From: Streptomyces sp. NBC_01341
GTDB taxonomy: Bacteria; Actinomycetota; Actinomycetes; Streptomycetales; Streptomycetaceae
Assembly: GCF_035946055.1 (NCBI RefSeq)
Contig: NZ_CP108364.1
Coordinates: 6,758,001-6,822,000, forward strand
Direction of reading: 5' to 3'
DNA length: 64,000 nt
The translations under genes and the position numbers were made by a program. Position 1 is the stretch's first letter; each line of letters opens with the position of its first letter. Below the pieces are notes generated by a model. The model was not told the origin of the DNA and did no database searches. It worked only from the letters and a program-made list of their open reading frames with translations. Positions 38,811-47,487 of the stretch are shown one piece after another.

Positions 38811-39830
38811 TCAGACCGCGTCCGCTCGGTCCTCGTCCGTCCGCTCCTCGCCCCGGAAGGCCCGGAGGATCTGCTCGGCCGCCAGAGTGGCCGTCAACTC
38901 GCCTGCTCGAACCCGCTGTTCGAGACCCGGGGTGAGAGTCCGTACGGCAGGGTGGCCGCGCAGACTGTCCAGGAGCTCGTCGCGGACCATGGTCCAGGTC
39001 CAGTCCACCTGCTGCTCACGGCGCTTGGCCGTCAGCCGCCCGGTGGACTCCAGCAGCGTGCGGTGCTGCTCCAGCCGCTCCCACAGCTCGCCCAGACCGG
39101 TCGACTCCCGGGCACTGCACGTCAGCACCGGGGGAGTCCAGGCCGCGTCCACCGGGTGCATCAACCGCAGCGCGCCCGCCAGTTCGCGCGCCGCGGAGCG
39201 GGCGTCGCGCTCGTGCGGGCCGTCCGCCTTGTTGACGGCGATGGCGTCGGCGAGCTCCAGCACGCCCTTCTTGATGCCCTGCAACTGGTCACCCGTACGG
39301 GCGAGGGTGAGCAGCAGGAAGGTGTCGACCATGTTGGCGACCGCCGTCTCCGACTGCCCCACCCCTACCGTCTCCACGAGCACGACGTCGTAGCCGGCGG
39401 CCTCCATGACCACGATGGACTCCCGCGTCGCCTTGGCGACACCGCCGAGCGTCCCCGCCGTGGGGGAGGGGCGGACGAATGCCCGGGCGTCCACCGCCAG
39501 CCGCTCCATCCGGGTCTTGTCGCCCAGGATGGAACCGCCCGTACGGCTGGACGAGGGGTCCACGGCCAGCACCGCGACCCGGTGGCCGAGGCCTGTCAGC
39601 AGGGTGCCGAGCGCATCGATGAAAGTGGACTTCCCCACCCCCGGCACCCCGCTGATCCCGATCCTCCGGGCCCGCCCGGCGTGAGGCAGCAGCTCGCTCA
39701 GCAGTCGCTGAGCGAGCACCCGGTGATCGGGGCGGGCCGACTCCACGAGTGTGATCGCACGGGCCACGAACGCGCGTTTCCCGTCGAGCACACCCTTGGC
39801 ATACGCGTCGATGTCGATCCTCGCGGCCAC
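38811..39830 (-). CDS. meaB: methylmalonyl-CoA mutase-associated GTPase MeaB
   Basis: 339-aa G3E-family GTPase. RIGISGVPGVGKSTFIDALG holds the Walker A; VLAVDPSSSRTGGSILGDKTRM is the family-specific switch region; VVLVETVGVGQSE is the G3 block; and VNKADG the base-specificity motif (NKAD). MeaB guards methylmalonyl-CoA mutase: it uses GTP to gate adenosylcobalamin loading and to expel damaged cofactor. GTG 39830 lies 10 nt after the mutB stop, so the genes are co-transcribed as mutA-mutB-meaB. An in-frame CTG 6 nt earlier or longer starts inside mutB are less likely. Confidence 0.93.
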   Translation of the reverse strand: MAARIDIDAYAKGVLDGKRAFVARAITLVESARPDHRVLAQRLLSELLPHAGRARRIGISGVPGVGKSTFIDALGTLLTGLGHRVAVLAVDPSSSRTGGSILGDKTRMERLAVDARAFVRPSPTAGTLGGVAKATRESIVVMEAAGYDVVLVETVGVGQSETAVANMVDTFLLLTLARTGDQLQGIKKGVLELADAIAVNKADGPHERDARSAARELAGALRLMHPVDAAWTPPVLTCSARESTGLGELWERLEQHRTLLESTGRLTAKRREQQVDWTWTMVRDELLDSLRGHPAVRTLTPGLEQRVRAGELTATLAAEQILRAFRGEERTDEDRADAV

Positions 39831-39840
39831 GGTCAGCGGC

Positions 39841-42075
39841 TCACAGCTCGTGACCGAGCGAGGCGGCGAGCCGCGTGACCAGGTCATGGGCTGCGTCCGG
39901 GATCACCGTTCCGGGCGGGAACACCGCGGCCGCGCCCGCCCCGTGCAGTGCCTCGATGTCCTGGGGCGGGATCACCCCACCGACCACGATCATGATGTCC
40001 TCCCGGCCCTCGGCCGCCAGCTCCTGCCGCAGCGCCGGCACGAGGGTGAGGTGCCCGGCCGCCAGGGACGAGACGCCCACGATGTGTACGTCCGCCTCGA
40101 CGGCCTGCCGGGCGACCTCGCCGGGCGTCTGGAACAGCGGGCCGACGTCGACGTCGAAGCCCAGGTCGGCGAAGGCGGTCGCGATCACCTTCTGGCCGCG
40201 GTCGTGGCCGTCCTGGCCCATCTTGGCGACGAGGATGCGAGGACGCCGGCCCTCGGCCTCCTCGAAGTCGCCGACGAGGGTACGGGTGCGGTCCACGGAC
40301 GGGGACTCTCCTGCCTCTTTGCGGTACACCCCGGAGATCGTACGGATCTGGCCCGCATGCCTCCCGTACACCTTCTCCAGCGCGTCAGAGATCTCGCCGA
40401 CCGTGGCCATCGCCCGGGCGGCGTCGACCGCCAGAGCCAGGAGGTTGCCCTCGAGTCCCGGCCCGGGCTCCCGCCCCGCCGCTTCGGTCAGGGCGCGCAG
40501 CGCGTCCTGGCACGCGGCCTCGTCCCGTTCCTCGCGCAGCCGGCGCAGCTTCTCGATCTGCTGGGTGCGCACCGAGGAGTTGTCGACCGATCGCACGTCG
40601 ATCTTCTCGTCGGTCTCCACCCGGTACTTGTTCACCCCGATGACCGGCTGGCGTCCGGCGTCGATCCGGGCCTGCGTGCGCGCCGCCGCCTCCTCGATCC
40701 GCAGTTTCGGGATGCCGGCGTCGATGGCCTTGGCCATTCCGCCCGCCGCCTCGACCTCCGCGATGTGCTGCCACGCCCGCCGCGCCAGGTCGTTCGTGAG
40801 CTTCTCGACGTACGCGCTGCCGCCCCACGGGTCGATGACACGGCAGGTTCCGGACTCCTGCTGCAGCAGCAGCTGGGTGTTGCGGGCGATGCGCGCGGAG
40901 AAGTCCGTGGGCAGGGCGAGCGCTTCGTCCAGCGCGTTCGTGTGCAGCGACTGGGTGTGGCCCTGGGTCGCCGCCATCGCCTCGACACATGTGCGCGTCA
41001 CGTTGTTGAAGACGTCCTGCGCGGTCAGCGACCAGCCGCTGGTCTGCGAATGGGTGCGCAAAGAAAGGGACTTGGAGTTCTTCGGGCCGAACTCCTTGAC
41101 CATCTTGGCCCACAGCAGCCGCGCCGCCCGCAGCTTGGCGATCTCCATGAAGAAGTTCATGCCGATCGCCCAGAAGAACGACAGCCGCGGGGCGAAGGCG
41201 TCCACGTCCAGCCCGGCGGCCTGGCCTGCCCGCAGGTATTCCACCCCGTCGGCCAGCGTGTAGGCGAGTTCCAGATCGGCCGTCGCACCGGCCTCCTGGA
41301 TGTGATAGCCGGAGATCGAGATGGAGTTGTAGCGCGGCATCTTCTGCGAGGTGAACGCGAAGATGTCGGAGATGATCCGCATCGAGGGGCCGGGCGGATA
41401 GATGTAGGTGTTGCGGACCATGAACTCCTTGAGGATGTCGTTCTGGATGGTCCCGGCGAGCTTCTCGGGCGCCACGCCCTGTTCTTCGGCCGCCACGATG
41501 TACAGCGCGAGGACCGGCAGCACCGCGCCGTTCATCGTCATGGACACCGACATCCGGTCCAGCGGGATGCCGTCGAAGAGCTGTCGCATGTCGTAGACCG
41601 AGTCGATCGCCACGCCCGCCATGCCGACGTCACCGGTCACACGGGGGTGGTCGCTGTCGTAGCCCCGGTGGGTGGGCAGGTCGAACGCGATGGACAGGCC
41701 CTTCTGTCCCGCCGCGAGGTTGCGCCGGTAGAAGGCGTTGGACTCCTCGGCGGTCGAGAAGCCGGCGTACTGACGGATCGTCCAGGGCTGGTTGACGTAC
41801 ATCGTGGGGTAGGGGCCCCGCAGGTACGGCGTGATGCCCGGATAGGTCCCGAGGAAGTCGAGCCCCTCCAGGTCCCGTCCGGTGTACAGCGGCTTGACCT
41901 CGATGCCCTCCGGGGTCTCCCAGCGGAGCTCCTCGTCGGACCGGCCGGCCGCCTCCTTCACCGCGGCGCGCCAGCGGTCCTCGGACACCTCGGCCGGAGC
42001 GCCCCCCGTCAGGGACACGTCGGAGAAGTCCGGCACCGCGGGCACGCGGGCCCCGGTGGTCTCGGGGGTCTGCAT
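39841..42075 (-). CDS. mutB: methylmalonyl-CoA mutase, large (catalytic) subunit
   Basis: 744-aa subunit. The TIM-barrel domain (about 50-550) binds the CoA ester: TMYVNQPWTIRQYAGFSTAE, AFDLPTHRGYDSDHPRV and the His of YNSISISGYHIQEAGA. The C-terminal domain (about 600-744) binds adenosylcobalamin through DxHxxG, seen in AKMGQDGHDRGQKVI, where the His is the lower cobalt ligand. It interconverts (R)-methylmalonyl-CoA and succinyl-CoA, supplying methylmalonyl-CoA for polyketides or feeding propionate into the TCA cycle. Its ATG shares one base with the mutA stop. The reading frame stays open far upstream, through mutA, but the start at 42075 is the family start. Confidence 0.96.
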   Translation of the reverse strand: MQTPETTGARVPAVPDFSDVSLTGGAPAEVSEDRWRAAVKEAAGRSDEELRWETPEGIEVKPLYTGRDLEGLDFLGTYPGITPYLRGPYPTMYVNQPWTIRQYAGFSTAEESNAFYRRNLAAGQKGLSIAFDLPTHRGYDSDHPRVTGDVGMAGVAIDSVYDMRQLFDGIPLDRMSVSMTMNGAVLPVLALYIVAAEEQGVAPEKLAGTIQNDILKEFMVRNTYIYPPGPSMRIISDIFAFTSQKMPRYNSISISGYHIQEAGATADLELAYTLADGVEYLRAGQAAGLDVDAFAPRLSFFWAIGMNFFMEIAKLRAARLLWAKMVKEFGPKNSKSLSLRTHSQTSGWSLTAQDVFNNVTRTCVEAMAATQGHTQSLHTNALDEALALPTDFSARIARNTQLLLQQESGTCRVIDPWGGSAYVEKLTNDLARRAWQHIAEVEAAGGMAKAIDAGIPKLRIEEAAARTQARIDAGRQPVIGVNKYRVETDEKIDVRSVDNSSVRTQQIEKLRRLREERDEAACQDALRALTEAAGREPGPGLEGNLLALAVDAARAMATVGEISDALEKVYGRHAGQIRTISGVYRKEAGESPSVDRTRTLVGDFEEAEGRRPRILVAKMGQDGHDRGQKVIATAFADLGFDVDVGPLFQTPGEVARQAVEADVHIVGVSSLAAGHLTLVPALRQELAAEGREDIMIVVGGVIPPQDIEALHGAGAAAVFPPGTVIPDAAHDLVTRLAASLGHEL

Positions 42076-43931
42076 CACGCCACTCCCATGCGGTCGAGTT
42101 CGGAGGAGAGGACGGCGACGACGTCGCAGCCGGCGAAGACGTGGACGTCGACGCCGCTGTACTCCCCGGGGCGCCCGGCCAGGAAGATCCGCTCGGCGCC
42201 CGCGGCCCTGAGGGCCGCGGCGACACCTTCGGCCTGCTCCGCGTAGAGGGCGTCCGTCGAGCACAGGCATGCGGTCGTCGCCCCGCTCGCGGCGAAGGCC
42301 GCGGCCGCCGTCGAGGCGTCGACCGAGACGGGCTCGTGCACGGGCTCGATGCCTCCCGACAGGAAGAGGTTCGCGGCGAAGGACGCCCGCGCCGTGTGCA
42401 CCGAAGCGGGCCCGAGGGCGGCGAGGAACACCTTCGGGCGGGCTCCCGTGGCGGCCAGGTGCCGGTCCGACCGGGCGCGCAGCGTCTCGAACGCCTCGTC
42501 CCGCCTGACCCGCGGCAGTCCGCCGGGAGAGGGCGCGGCGGGCGCGGACTCGCGCTCCACCGGCCGCTCCGACAGGTTCGGGAACTCGCTGACCCCGGTC
42601 ACGGGCTCCTTGCGCCGCGCCAGGTCCTTGCTCCGCGCGGCCCAGGTGGCCGCGATCCGCTCGCCGACCATTCCGGAGCGCAGCGCGGCGGCCTGGCCGC
42701 CCGCACGCTCGACCTCCTGGAAGAACGACCAGGCCGCGGCGGCGAGTTCGTCCGTCAGCCGCTCGACGTACCACGAGCCGCCCGCGGGATCCGTCACCCG
42801 GGCCAGGTGCGACTCCTCCATCAGGATGGTGGAGGTGTTGCGGGCGATCCGCCGGGCGAACGCGTCGGGCAGCCCCAGTGCGTGATCGAACGGCAGGACG
42901 GTGACGGACTCGGCTCCGCCCACACCCGCCCCGAGGCAGGCCAGCGTCGTCCGCAGCATGTTCACCCAGGGATCGCGGCGCGTCATCATCACGGACGAGG
43001 TCACCGCGTGCTGCCGCTGCGCCCCGGCGCCCGGTGCTCCGCAGACCTCGGCCACGCGCGACCACAGCCGCCGGGCGGCACGGAGCTTCGCGATCGTCAG
43101 GAACTGGTCGGCGGTCGCCGCGTACCTGAACTCCAGCTGTGCGCAGGCGTCTTCGACGGTGAGGCCGGACGCGGTCAGCGTCCTCAGATAGGCGACGCCC
43201 GTGGCCAGTGAGAGCCCCAGCTCCTCGGCGGCGGAGCCACCCGCCTCGTGGTACGGCAACGCGTCCACGACCATCGCGCGCAGGCCCGGGTACTCCCGGC
43301 CGCAGATCCCCGCCCAGTGGGCGGCCTCGTCCGTGTCCGCTCCGGCGCCCGTCCGGGCGGCCTGCCCGAGCGGGTCCAGCCCGAGGCTGCCGCGGGCCGC
43401 GTCCTTGGCGACGCCCCGTGCGTCGTAGAGCGCGAGCAACTCGGCTGCGGCGGGCCCGGTGTCGGAGCCCGCGTCGAGTGCGACCGGCGCCAGGTCGAGA
43501 TAGACGCCTTCCAGCGCACGGGCGAGGCCGGAGACCGGCACCCCTGCGGGGCCGCCCACGGCCAGCCAGAGAGAGGTGACGCCGTTCTCCAGGTCGCCGA
43601 GCACCGCCTCGTTGAGGCGCACGGGGTCGGTGAGGGCGTGATGCTGGCGCACGTCCCAGCCGTCCGTGGTGTTCCCCGTGGCCCTGCTGCCCCGGGTGAA
43701 GGGCGCGAAGCCGGGCAGACCGGGGTCGGCCGACGCGTCGTCGGAGGTGTACAGAGGGCGGGCGGTGAGCCCGTCCCCGAGTGCGGTGGACAGCGCTTCC
43801 TCGGCGGCCGTTCCCGTGACTTCCTTGCCGGACCTGCGCAGTACACCTTCGACAAGGCTCTGCCACTGGTCGTGGGAGGGGTCGGGGAATTCGGCGGCCA
43901 GAGAGAGCCCGTCAGCAGGCAGGACCGTCAT
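42075..43931 (-). CDS. mutA: methylmalonyl-CoA mutase, small subunit
   Basis: 618-aa paralogue of the large subunit. It keeps the barrel (FAPFTRGSRATGNTTDGWDV, LEFRYAATADQFLTIAKLRA, DPAGGSWYVERLTDELA) and a degenerate cobalamin-type domain in which the DxHxxG motif is replaced by LGPASVHTARA, as expected for the non-catalytic partner. It forms the heterodimer with MutB. ATG 43931 is only 6 nt after a TAGCAT box on the minus strand and lacks a Shine-Dalgarno sequence, so the operon mRNA is probably leaderless. Confidence 0.95.
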   Translation of the reverse strand: MTVLPADGLSLAAEFPDPSHDQWQSLVEGVLRRSGKEVTGTAAEEALSTALGDGLTARPLYTSDDASADPGLPGFAPFTRGSRATGNTTDGWDVRQHHALTDPVRLNEAVLGDLENGVTSLWLAVGGPAGVPVSGLARALEGVYLDLAPVALDAGSDTGPAAAELLALYDARGVAKDAARGSLGLDPLGQAARTGAGADTDEAAHWAGICGREYPGLRAMVVDALPYHEAGGSAAEELGLSLATGVAYLRTLTASGLTVEDACAQLEFRYAATADQFLTIAKLRAARRLWSRVAEVCGAPGAGAQRQHAVTSSVMMTRRDPWVNMLRTTLACLGAGVGGAESVTVLPFDHALGLPDAFARRIARNTSTILMEESHLARVTDPAGGSWYVERLTDELAAAAWSFFQEVERAGGQAAALRSGMVGERIAATWAARSKDLARRKEPVTGVSEFPNLSERPVERESAPAAPSPGGLPRVRRDEAFETLRARSDRHLAATGARPKVFLAALGPASVHTARASFAANLFLSGGIEPVHEPVSVDASTAAAAFAASGATTACLCSTDALYAEQAEGVAAALRAAGAERIFLAGRPGEYSGVDVHVFAGCDVVAVLSSELDRMGVA

Positions 43932-43937
43932 GGTCAG

Positions 43938-43943
43938 ATGCTA
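43938..43943 (-). promoter_or_regulatory. -10 box of the leaderless mutA-mutB-meaB promoter
   Basis: TAGCAT on the minus strand occupies -12 to -7 relative to the A of the mutA ATG. The -35 position reads TGCTGC, a poor match. Confidence 0.45.
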
Positions 43944-44121
43944 GGTCAGCACTCTGACGTGCAGCAGGGCCACCGGCTGTGACCTTGCACTCTCCGGAAT
44001 GTGCGCAATTCTTTCGGTTGAGACGCGGATTAGTTCTGTTGCTTCGGAAGTTTCACAGTGCGTCACTTAATGTCCGAAGTTATGCTTTTGGCGACCCAGC
44101 ACCGCAGGGGAAGGACGCATC

Positions 44122-44616
44122 GTGGACGTGGGGCCCGTGGAGTACCTCGTCGTCACGTTTCCCGGCGCTCGATTCGCCGAGGCGATCGCGCCCGTACTCG
44201 CCGACGCCGTCGCGTCGGACGCGGTACGCATCCTCGATCTGGCGTTCGCCCGCAAGGGCGAGGGCGGCACGCTTCAGCTCGTGGAGCTGCGCGAGATGGA
44301 CCCCCAGGGGCTGGTGTCGTTCGCACCGCCGGGTGACGGATCGTCCGGCCTGCCGCGACTCGCGGACCTCAGCGTGGTCGAGCGCCTGCCCGAGGGAAGT
44401 TCCGTCGCGCTGATCGCCTGGGAGGACCTCTGGTCCGTGCCCCTCACGCGCGCGGTCCAGGCCGCCGGCGGCCACCTCGTGTCGCACGAACGCGTACCTG
44501 CTGACGGCGGGGACGACGTCATCACCCTGCTCGAAAGGCTCGCCGAGCTCAGGAAGCAGGGGGTTCTGACCGACGCCGAGTTCGCGGCCCAGAAGACGAG
44601 GATTCTCGCCGACTGA
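44122..44616 (+). CDS. DUF6325-type protein with C-terminal SHOCT domain
   Basis: 164-aa cytoplasmic protein. VDVGPVEYLVVTFPGARFAE and VRILDLAFARKGEGGTLQLV match the DUF6325 family, in which a GvpD/ferredoxin-like beta-alpha fold senses or binds an unknown partner. The last 30 residues, ITLLERLAELRKQGVLTDAE then FAAQKTRIL, are a SHOCT (short C-terminal) oligomerisation module. GTG 44122 follows AGGGGAAGGA. The 190-bp upstream region is relatively AT-rich, with TATGCT (about 44083) as a possible -10 box. Function unknown. Confidence 0.78.
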   Translation: MDVGPVEYLVVTFPGARFAEAIAPVLADAVASDAVRILDLAFARKGEGGTLQLVELREMDPQGLVSFAPPGDGSSGLPRLADLSVVERLPEGSSVALIAWEDLWSVPLTRAVQAAGGHLVSHERVPADGGDDVITLLERLAELRKQGVLTDAEFAAQKTRILAD

Positions 44617-44722
44617 CACCCGGTCGGCCGATACGCCTGTGTCCGCGTTCCCGTTGTCGATACGCGCACGCCGTGCGACGTTGATTCCGACCTGCAGTCT
44701 GTCGGGAAAGAGGCAGTTCATC

Positions 44723-45520
44723 GTGCAGACCGCCCGGGCCGTCCCCGCAGCCACCGTCGTCAACCTGCGCGATCTGGGCGGCATCGCCCTGGGCCGCGAC
44801 CACCGTCTCCGTCAGGGAATCCTGCTGCGCTCCGGTCAGCTGAGCGACTTCGACGCGGAACACGACATCGCGGTGGCAGCGCTCGGCATCCGCACGGTCG
44901 TCGACCTGCGCACCGCCGATGAACGTCACTGGGCTCCGGACCGTCTGCCCCCGGGCGCGAAGCTGTTCGTCGCCGACGTCCTCGGTGACAACCCGGGCGT
45001 GGCCCCGGCGCGGCTCAGGGCGCTCCTGAGTGACCCGGACGGAGCAAGGGCGCTGCTCGGCGGAGGCCGGGCGGAGGAACTGTTCGCGCAGACCTACCGC
45101 AAGATGGTCCTCTCCCCGGGGGCGGCGGCCGCCTACCGCGCCTTCCTGGACACCGCCGCGGACCCCCGGGCGCGCCCGCTCCTGTTCCACTGCGCGACCG
45201 GCAAGGACCGCACGGGCTGGGCCACCGCGCTGCTGCTGATGATGGCGGGTGCCTCACGCGACGTCGTACGCGCGGAGTTCCTCGCGGTGAACCTCGCGGT
45301 CAGGGCCGCCTTCGGCCCCGCAGTCCGCGGCTTCCTCGACGCCGGCGGGGACCCCGACATCGCCTCCGCGGTCGTCGAGGCCAGGCCCCGCTACCTGGAG
45401 GCCGCCCTGGATGCCATGGACGAGCGGTGGGGCGGACTCGACGGCTACCTGGACAAGGCCCTGCGCCTGCCCCGGGCGGTGGCGGACCGGCTTCGCGCCG
45501 ACCTCTCCGTACCGGCCTGA
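44723..45520 (+). CDS. tyrosine-protein phosphatase (Y_phosphatase3 / PtpB type)
   Basis: 265-aa DSP-like phosphatase. NLRDLGGIALG near the N-terminus and GILLRSGQLSDF are standard in this family, and the signature loop FHCATGKDRTGWATALLLMM (HCxxGKDRT; nucleophilic Cys about 157) is complete. Relatives such as mycobacterial PtpB remove phosphate from Tyr/Ser/Thr residues and phosphoinositides. GTG 44723 is taken because the fold begins just after it; GTG 44639 would add 28 residues of non-conserved sequence. Ends before a strong bidirectional terminator. Confidence 0.87.
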   Translation: MQTARAVPAATVVNLRDLGGIALGRDHRLRQGILLRSGQLSDFDAEHDIAVAALGIRTVVDLRTADERHWAPDRLPPGAKLFVADVLGDNPGVAPARLRALLSDPDGARALLGGGRAEELFAQTYRKMVLSPGAAAAYRAFLDTAADPRARPLLFHCATGKDRTGWATALLLMMAGASRDVVRAEFLAVNLAVRAAFGPAVRGFLDAGGDPDIASAVVEARPRYLEAALDAMDERWGGLDGYLDKALRLPRAVADRLRADLSVPA

Positions 45521-45535
45521 GGGCCGTCCTTCATA

Positions 45536-45589
45536 CGCGAACCGGCCCGGTGCGGCGTCCGCGGGGGACGCGCACCGGGCCGGTTCGCG
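45536..45589. terminator. bidirectional terminator, 19-bp perfect stem
   Basis: CGCGAACCGGCCCGGTGCG (45536-45554) pairs perfectly with 45571-45589; loop 16 nt. Lies between convergent stops at 45520 and 45603. Confidence 0.85.
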
Positions 45590-45602
45590 AGGGTCGCACC
45601 GC

Positions 45603-46238
45603 TCAGATCTTCAGCAGCTGCTCGCTGAGATCGCGGTAGCGCTGGAGCGCTATCCGCAATTCCTCCGTCTGCGCCTCGGTGTCCTGCTCCTGCCAGCCGA
45701 CCCGCAGCACCCGCCTGCGTTCGGTGAGGGCCTCGGTCAGGCCGGAGACGATCTGGTCGAACGTGCTGTCCGCCTCCTCGACGGCGCGGCGGGGGCTCTC
45801 GACGAAGTCGCTGACCGCCTGCTGCATGCGCTGGGACAGCTTCTCCTGATCGTCCCGCGACACGAGCGGCCGGTCGGTGTCGTGGTCCTCGCGGTGGCCG
45901 CTCCGCTCGTCCGACGGTTTACCGGGGGCCTTCCGAGACGCGACCGGAGTGCCGAGACCGGCGCGGGTTCCGTCCTTCACCGACCGGTCTCTGCCGTCGC
46001 CCGTCGAGGTTCCGGCCGGGGTGTCCGGTGTGGTCTCCGGCGTGCGCCTCTCGTCGGTCGCGGATTCACGTGTGACTCCGGGCGTGAGACCCGTCCCGGT
46101 CGCGGTCTCGCGCGAGACCGCGGGTTCGCGGGTGGTGCCGGCTCCGTTCGCGGACTCACGCGGGGTGCCGGGTACCGTCGTGCGCCGCGGCTCCGTGGGG
46201 GAGGCGGGCTCTGTCCTGGGGTCGCTGTGGTCGGTCAT
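45603..46238 (-). CDS. hypothetical protein with degenerate repeats and a conserved helical C-terminus
   Basis: 211-aa protein. Residues 1-125 are charged, Pro/Thr/Arg-rich and disordered, with repeats of the type RE(S/T)A(N/T)G(A/T)G. The C-terminal 85 residues are helical: KLSQRMQQAVSDFVESPRRA then VEEADSTFDQIVSGLTEAL. This end is clearly related to the next gene upstream (FIDSPRDAVVEADALLAQL), so the two are paralogues by domain. No catalytic motif is seen. ATG 46238 overlaps the preceding gene by 4 nt, so the proteins are made together and may form a complex. Function unknown. Confidence 0.8.
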   Translation of the reverse strand: MTDHSDPRTEPASPTEPRRTTVPGTPRESANGAGTTREPAVSRETATGTGLTPGVTRESATDERRTPETTPDTPAGTSTGDGRDRSVKDGTRAGLGTPVASRKAPGKPSDERSGHREDHDTDRPLVSRDDQEKLSQRMQQAVSDFVESPRRAVEEADSTFDQIVSGLTEALTERRRVLRVGWQEQDTEAQTEELRIALQRYRDLSEQLLKI

Positions 46239-46810
46239 GCGTTTGCACTGCCTTTCGTTTCGGGCCGGTCCGTCCGGGCCGGCTCATCCGGCGCGTCCGC
46301 GAGAAGTACGTCGAAGAGCGCCCTGGACTCGATCAGGGCCTTCCTCATCTCCTCCGTACCGCCCTGGCCGCGCACTGCTGTGTGCACCCTGCGGTAGCCG
46401 TCGACCTGCTCGGCGTGATGCACCGAGAGGGCGGCCGTCTGCTCCTCGAAGCTGCCGCCGTCCGGGAAGCCCCGGTCGTGGGCCAACTGCGCGAGAAGCG
46501 CGTCGGCCTCGACGACCGCGTCCCTGGGGGAGTCGATGAACTTCTCCTGCACCTCGGCCCAGCGGCGGACATACGTCTCGCGCGCTCCGGGTGCGAGCGG
46601 CTGCTCGGACAGTGAGCCGTGCAGCTTCACCCGCTCGGCCAGCTCGTGCTCGGCCGCCTTGGTGTCCCCGTCGTGACGGGCCACGGTGCGTTCGTATTCA
46701 GGCCCGAACCGGCGCCGCAGACCACGTCCGCCGGTCTGCCGGCCGCGGACGAGGAAGAAGGCCAGCGCTGCCACGAGAACGACGGCGACAATGATCACCA
46801 CGGTCGTCAT
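46235..46810 (-). CDS. single-span membrane protein with helical cytoplasmic domain
   Basis: 191-aa protein. Residues 2-22 (TTVVIIVAVVLVAALAFFLV) are a membrane anchor followed by a basic stop-transfer (RGRQTGGRGLRRR). The rest is helical: FGPEYERTVARHDGDTKAAE, then EVQEKFIDSPRDAVVEADAL and the LLAQLAHDRGFP block that also occurs in the downstream gene. Proteins of this pattern are widespread in actinobacteria and have no proven role. GGGAG precedes ATG 46810. It forms a two-gene operon with 45603-46238. Confidence 0.82.
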   Translation of the reverse strand: MTTVVIIVAVVLVAALAFFLVRGRQTGGRGLRRRFGPEYERTVARHDGDTKAAEHELAERVKLHGSLSEQPLAPGARETYVRRWAEVQEKFIDSPRDAVVEADALLAQLAHDRGFPDGGSFEEQTAALSVHHAEQVDGYRRVHTAVRGQGGTEEMRKALIESRALFDVLLADAPDEPARTDRPETKGSANA

Positions 46811-47038
46811 GATGTGTGCTCCCGCCGGTCCGCGGTCGGTGCGTCGTGCTCTTCCACTCTCGTCAACCCCTTCCGGAATCGGGCCCGCCGGGTGTCCCCC
46901 CGGGCTCCGTGCACCAGCCGTGTAACCCCCTGGGCGACTTTCAAGCAGGCGGATCCCCGTTAACCTGGAAGAGGCGGCTCCCGGGCGGCCCTCGGCCGAA
47001 CGCCGGGCGGTCCGGCAGGACTTCGAGAGGGGTGTCCG

Positions 47039-47443
47039 GTGACCGAGCGCAAACCCGCGGGTGTCAGCTTCGAGACGTGGGTGGACAGGCAGGTCCGCGA
47101 GGCCGAGCAGCGCGGCGACTTCGCCGGTCTGCCCGGGCTGGGCAAGCCGATCCCCGGTCTCGAGAGGCCGTACGACGCCGAGTGGTGGATCAAGGCCAAG
47201 ATGCAGCGCGAGGGCCTGTCGGTGCTGCCGCCGTCCCTCGCCCTGCGCAAGGCCGCCGAGGATGCCCGGCACGAGGCGCTGCGCGCGCGGTCCGAGTCCG
47301 AGGTGCGCCGCATCCTGGAGGAGATGAACGAGACGATTCGCGCCGCGCTGGCCAGGCCTCCCGAGGGGCCCCCGCTGAACCTGAAGCCGTTCGACGCCGA
47401 CGCGGTGGTGGAGGAATGGCGGGCGGGCCGGCAGCGGTCCTGA
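47039..47443 (+). CDS. DUF1992 (DnaJ-homologue C28-like) protein
   Basis: 134-aa protein. SFETWVDRQVREAEQRGDFA then GLPGLGKPIPGLERPYD and EWWIKAKMQREGLSVLPPSL are the DUF1992 signature, a conserved domain in bacteria and in the eukaryotic DNAJC28 co-chaperone-like proteins; the bacterial form lacks a J domain. Function unproven. GTG 47039 with AGAGGGGTG upstream. It may be co-transcribed with the GNAT gene that begins 44 bp later, though that gene seems to have its own promoter. Confidence 0.87.
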   Translation: MTERKPAGVSFETWVDRQVREAEQRGDFAGLPGLGKPIPGLERPYDAEWWIKAKMQREGLSVLPPSLALRKAAEDARHEALRARSESEVRRILEEMNETIRAALARPPEGPPLNLKPFDADAVVEEWRAGRQRS

Positions 47444-47487
47444 GAGCGAGGTGTGCCGGGCCGCCGGGTGTGCGTGATACTCGCTGC

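Noticed and set aside
39751..42246. 831-codon plus-strand ORF opposite mutB
   Set aside because: Antisense of a strongly conserved enzyme; its translation is unlike any protein family known to me.
42076..43866. The mutB reading frame stays open through mutA, giving a 1341-codon minus-strand ORF
   Set aside because: The first 597 codons are an Arg/Gly-rich shadow of mutA in another frame; the true start with the family N-terminus is at 42075.
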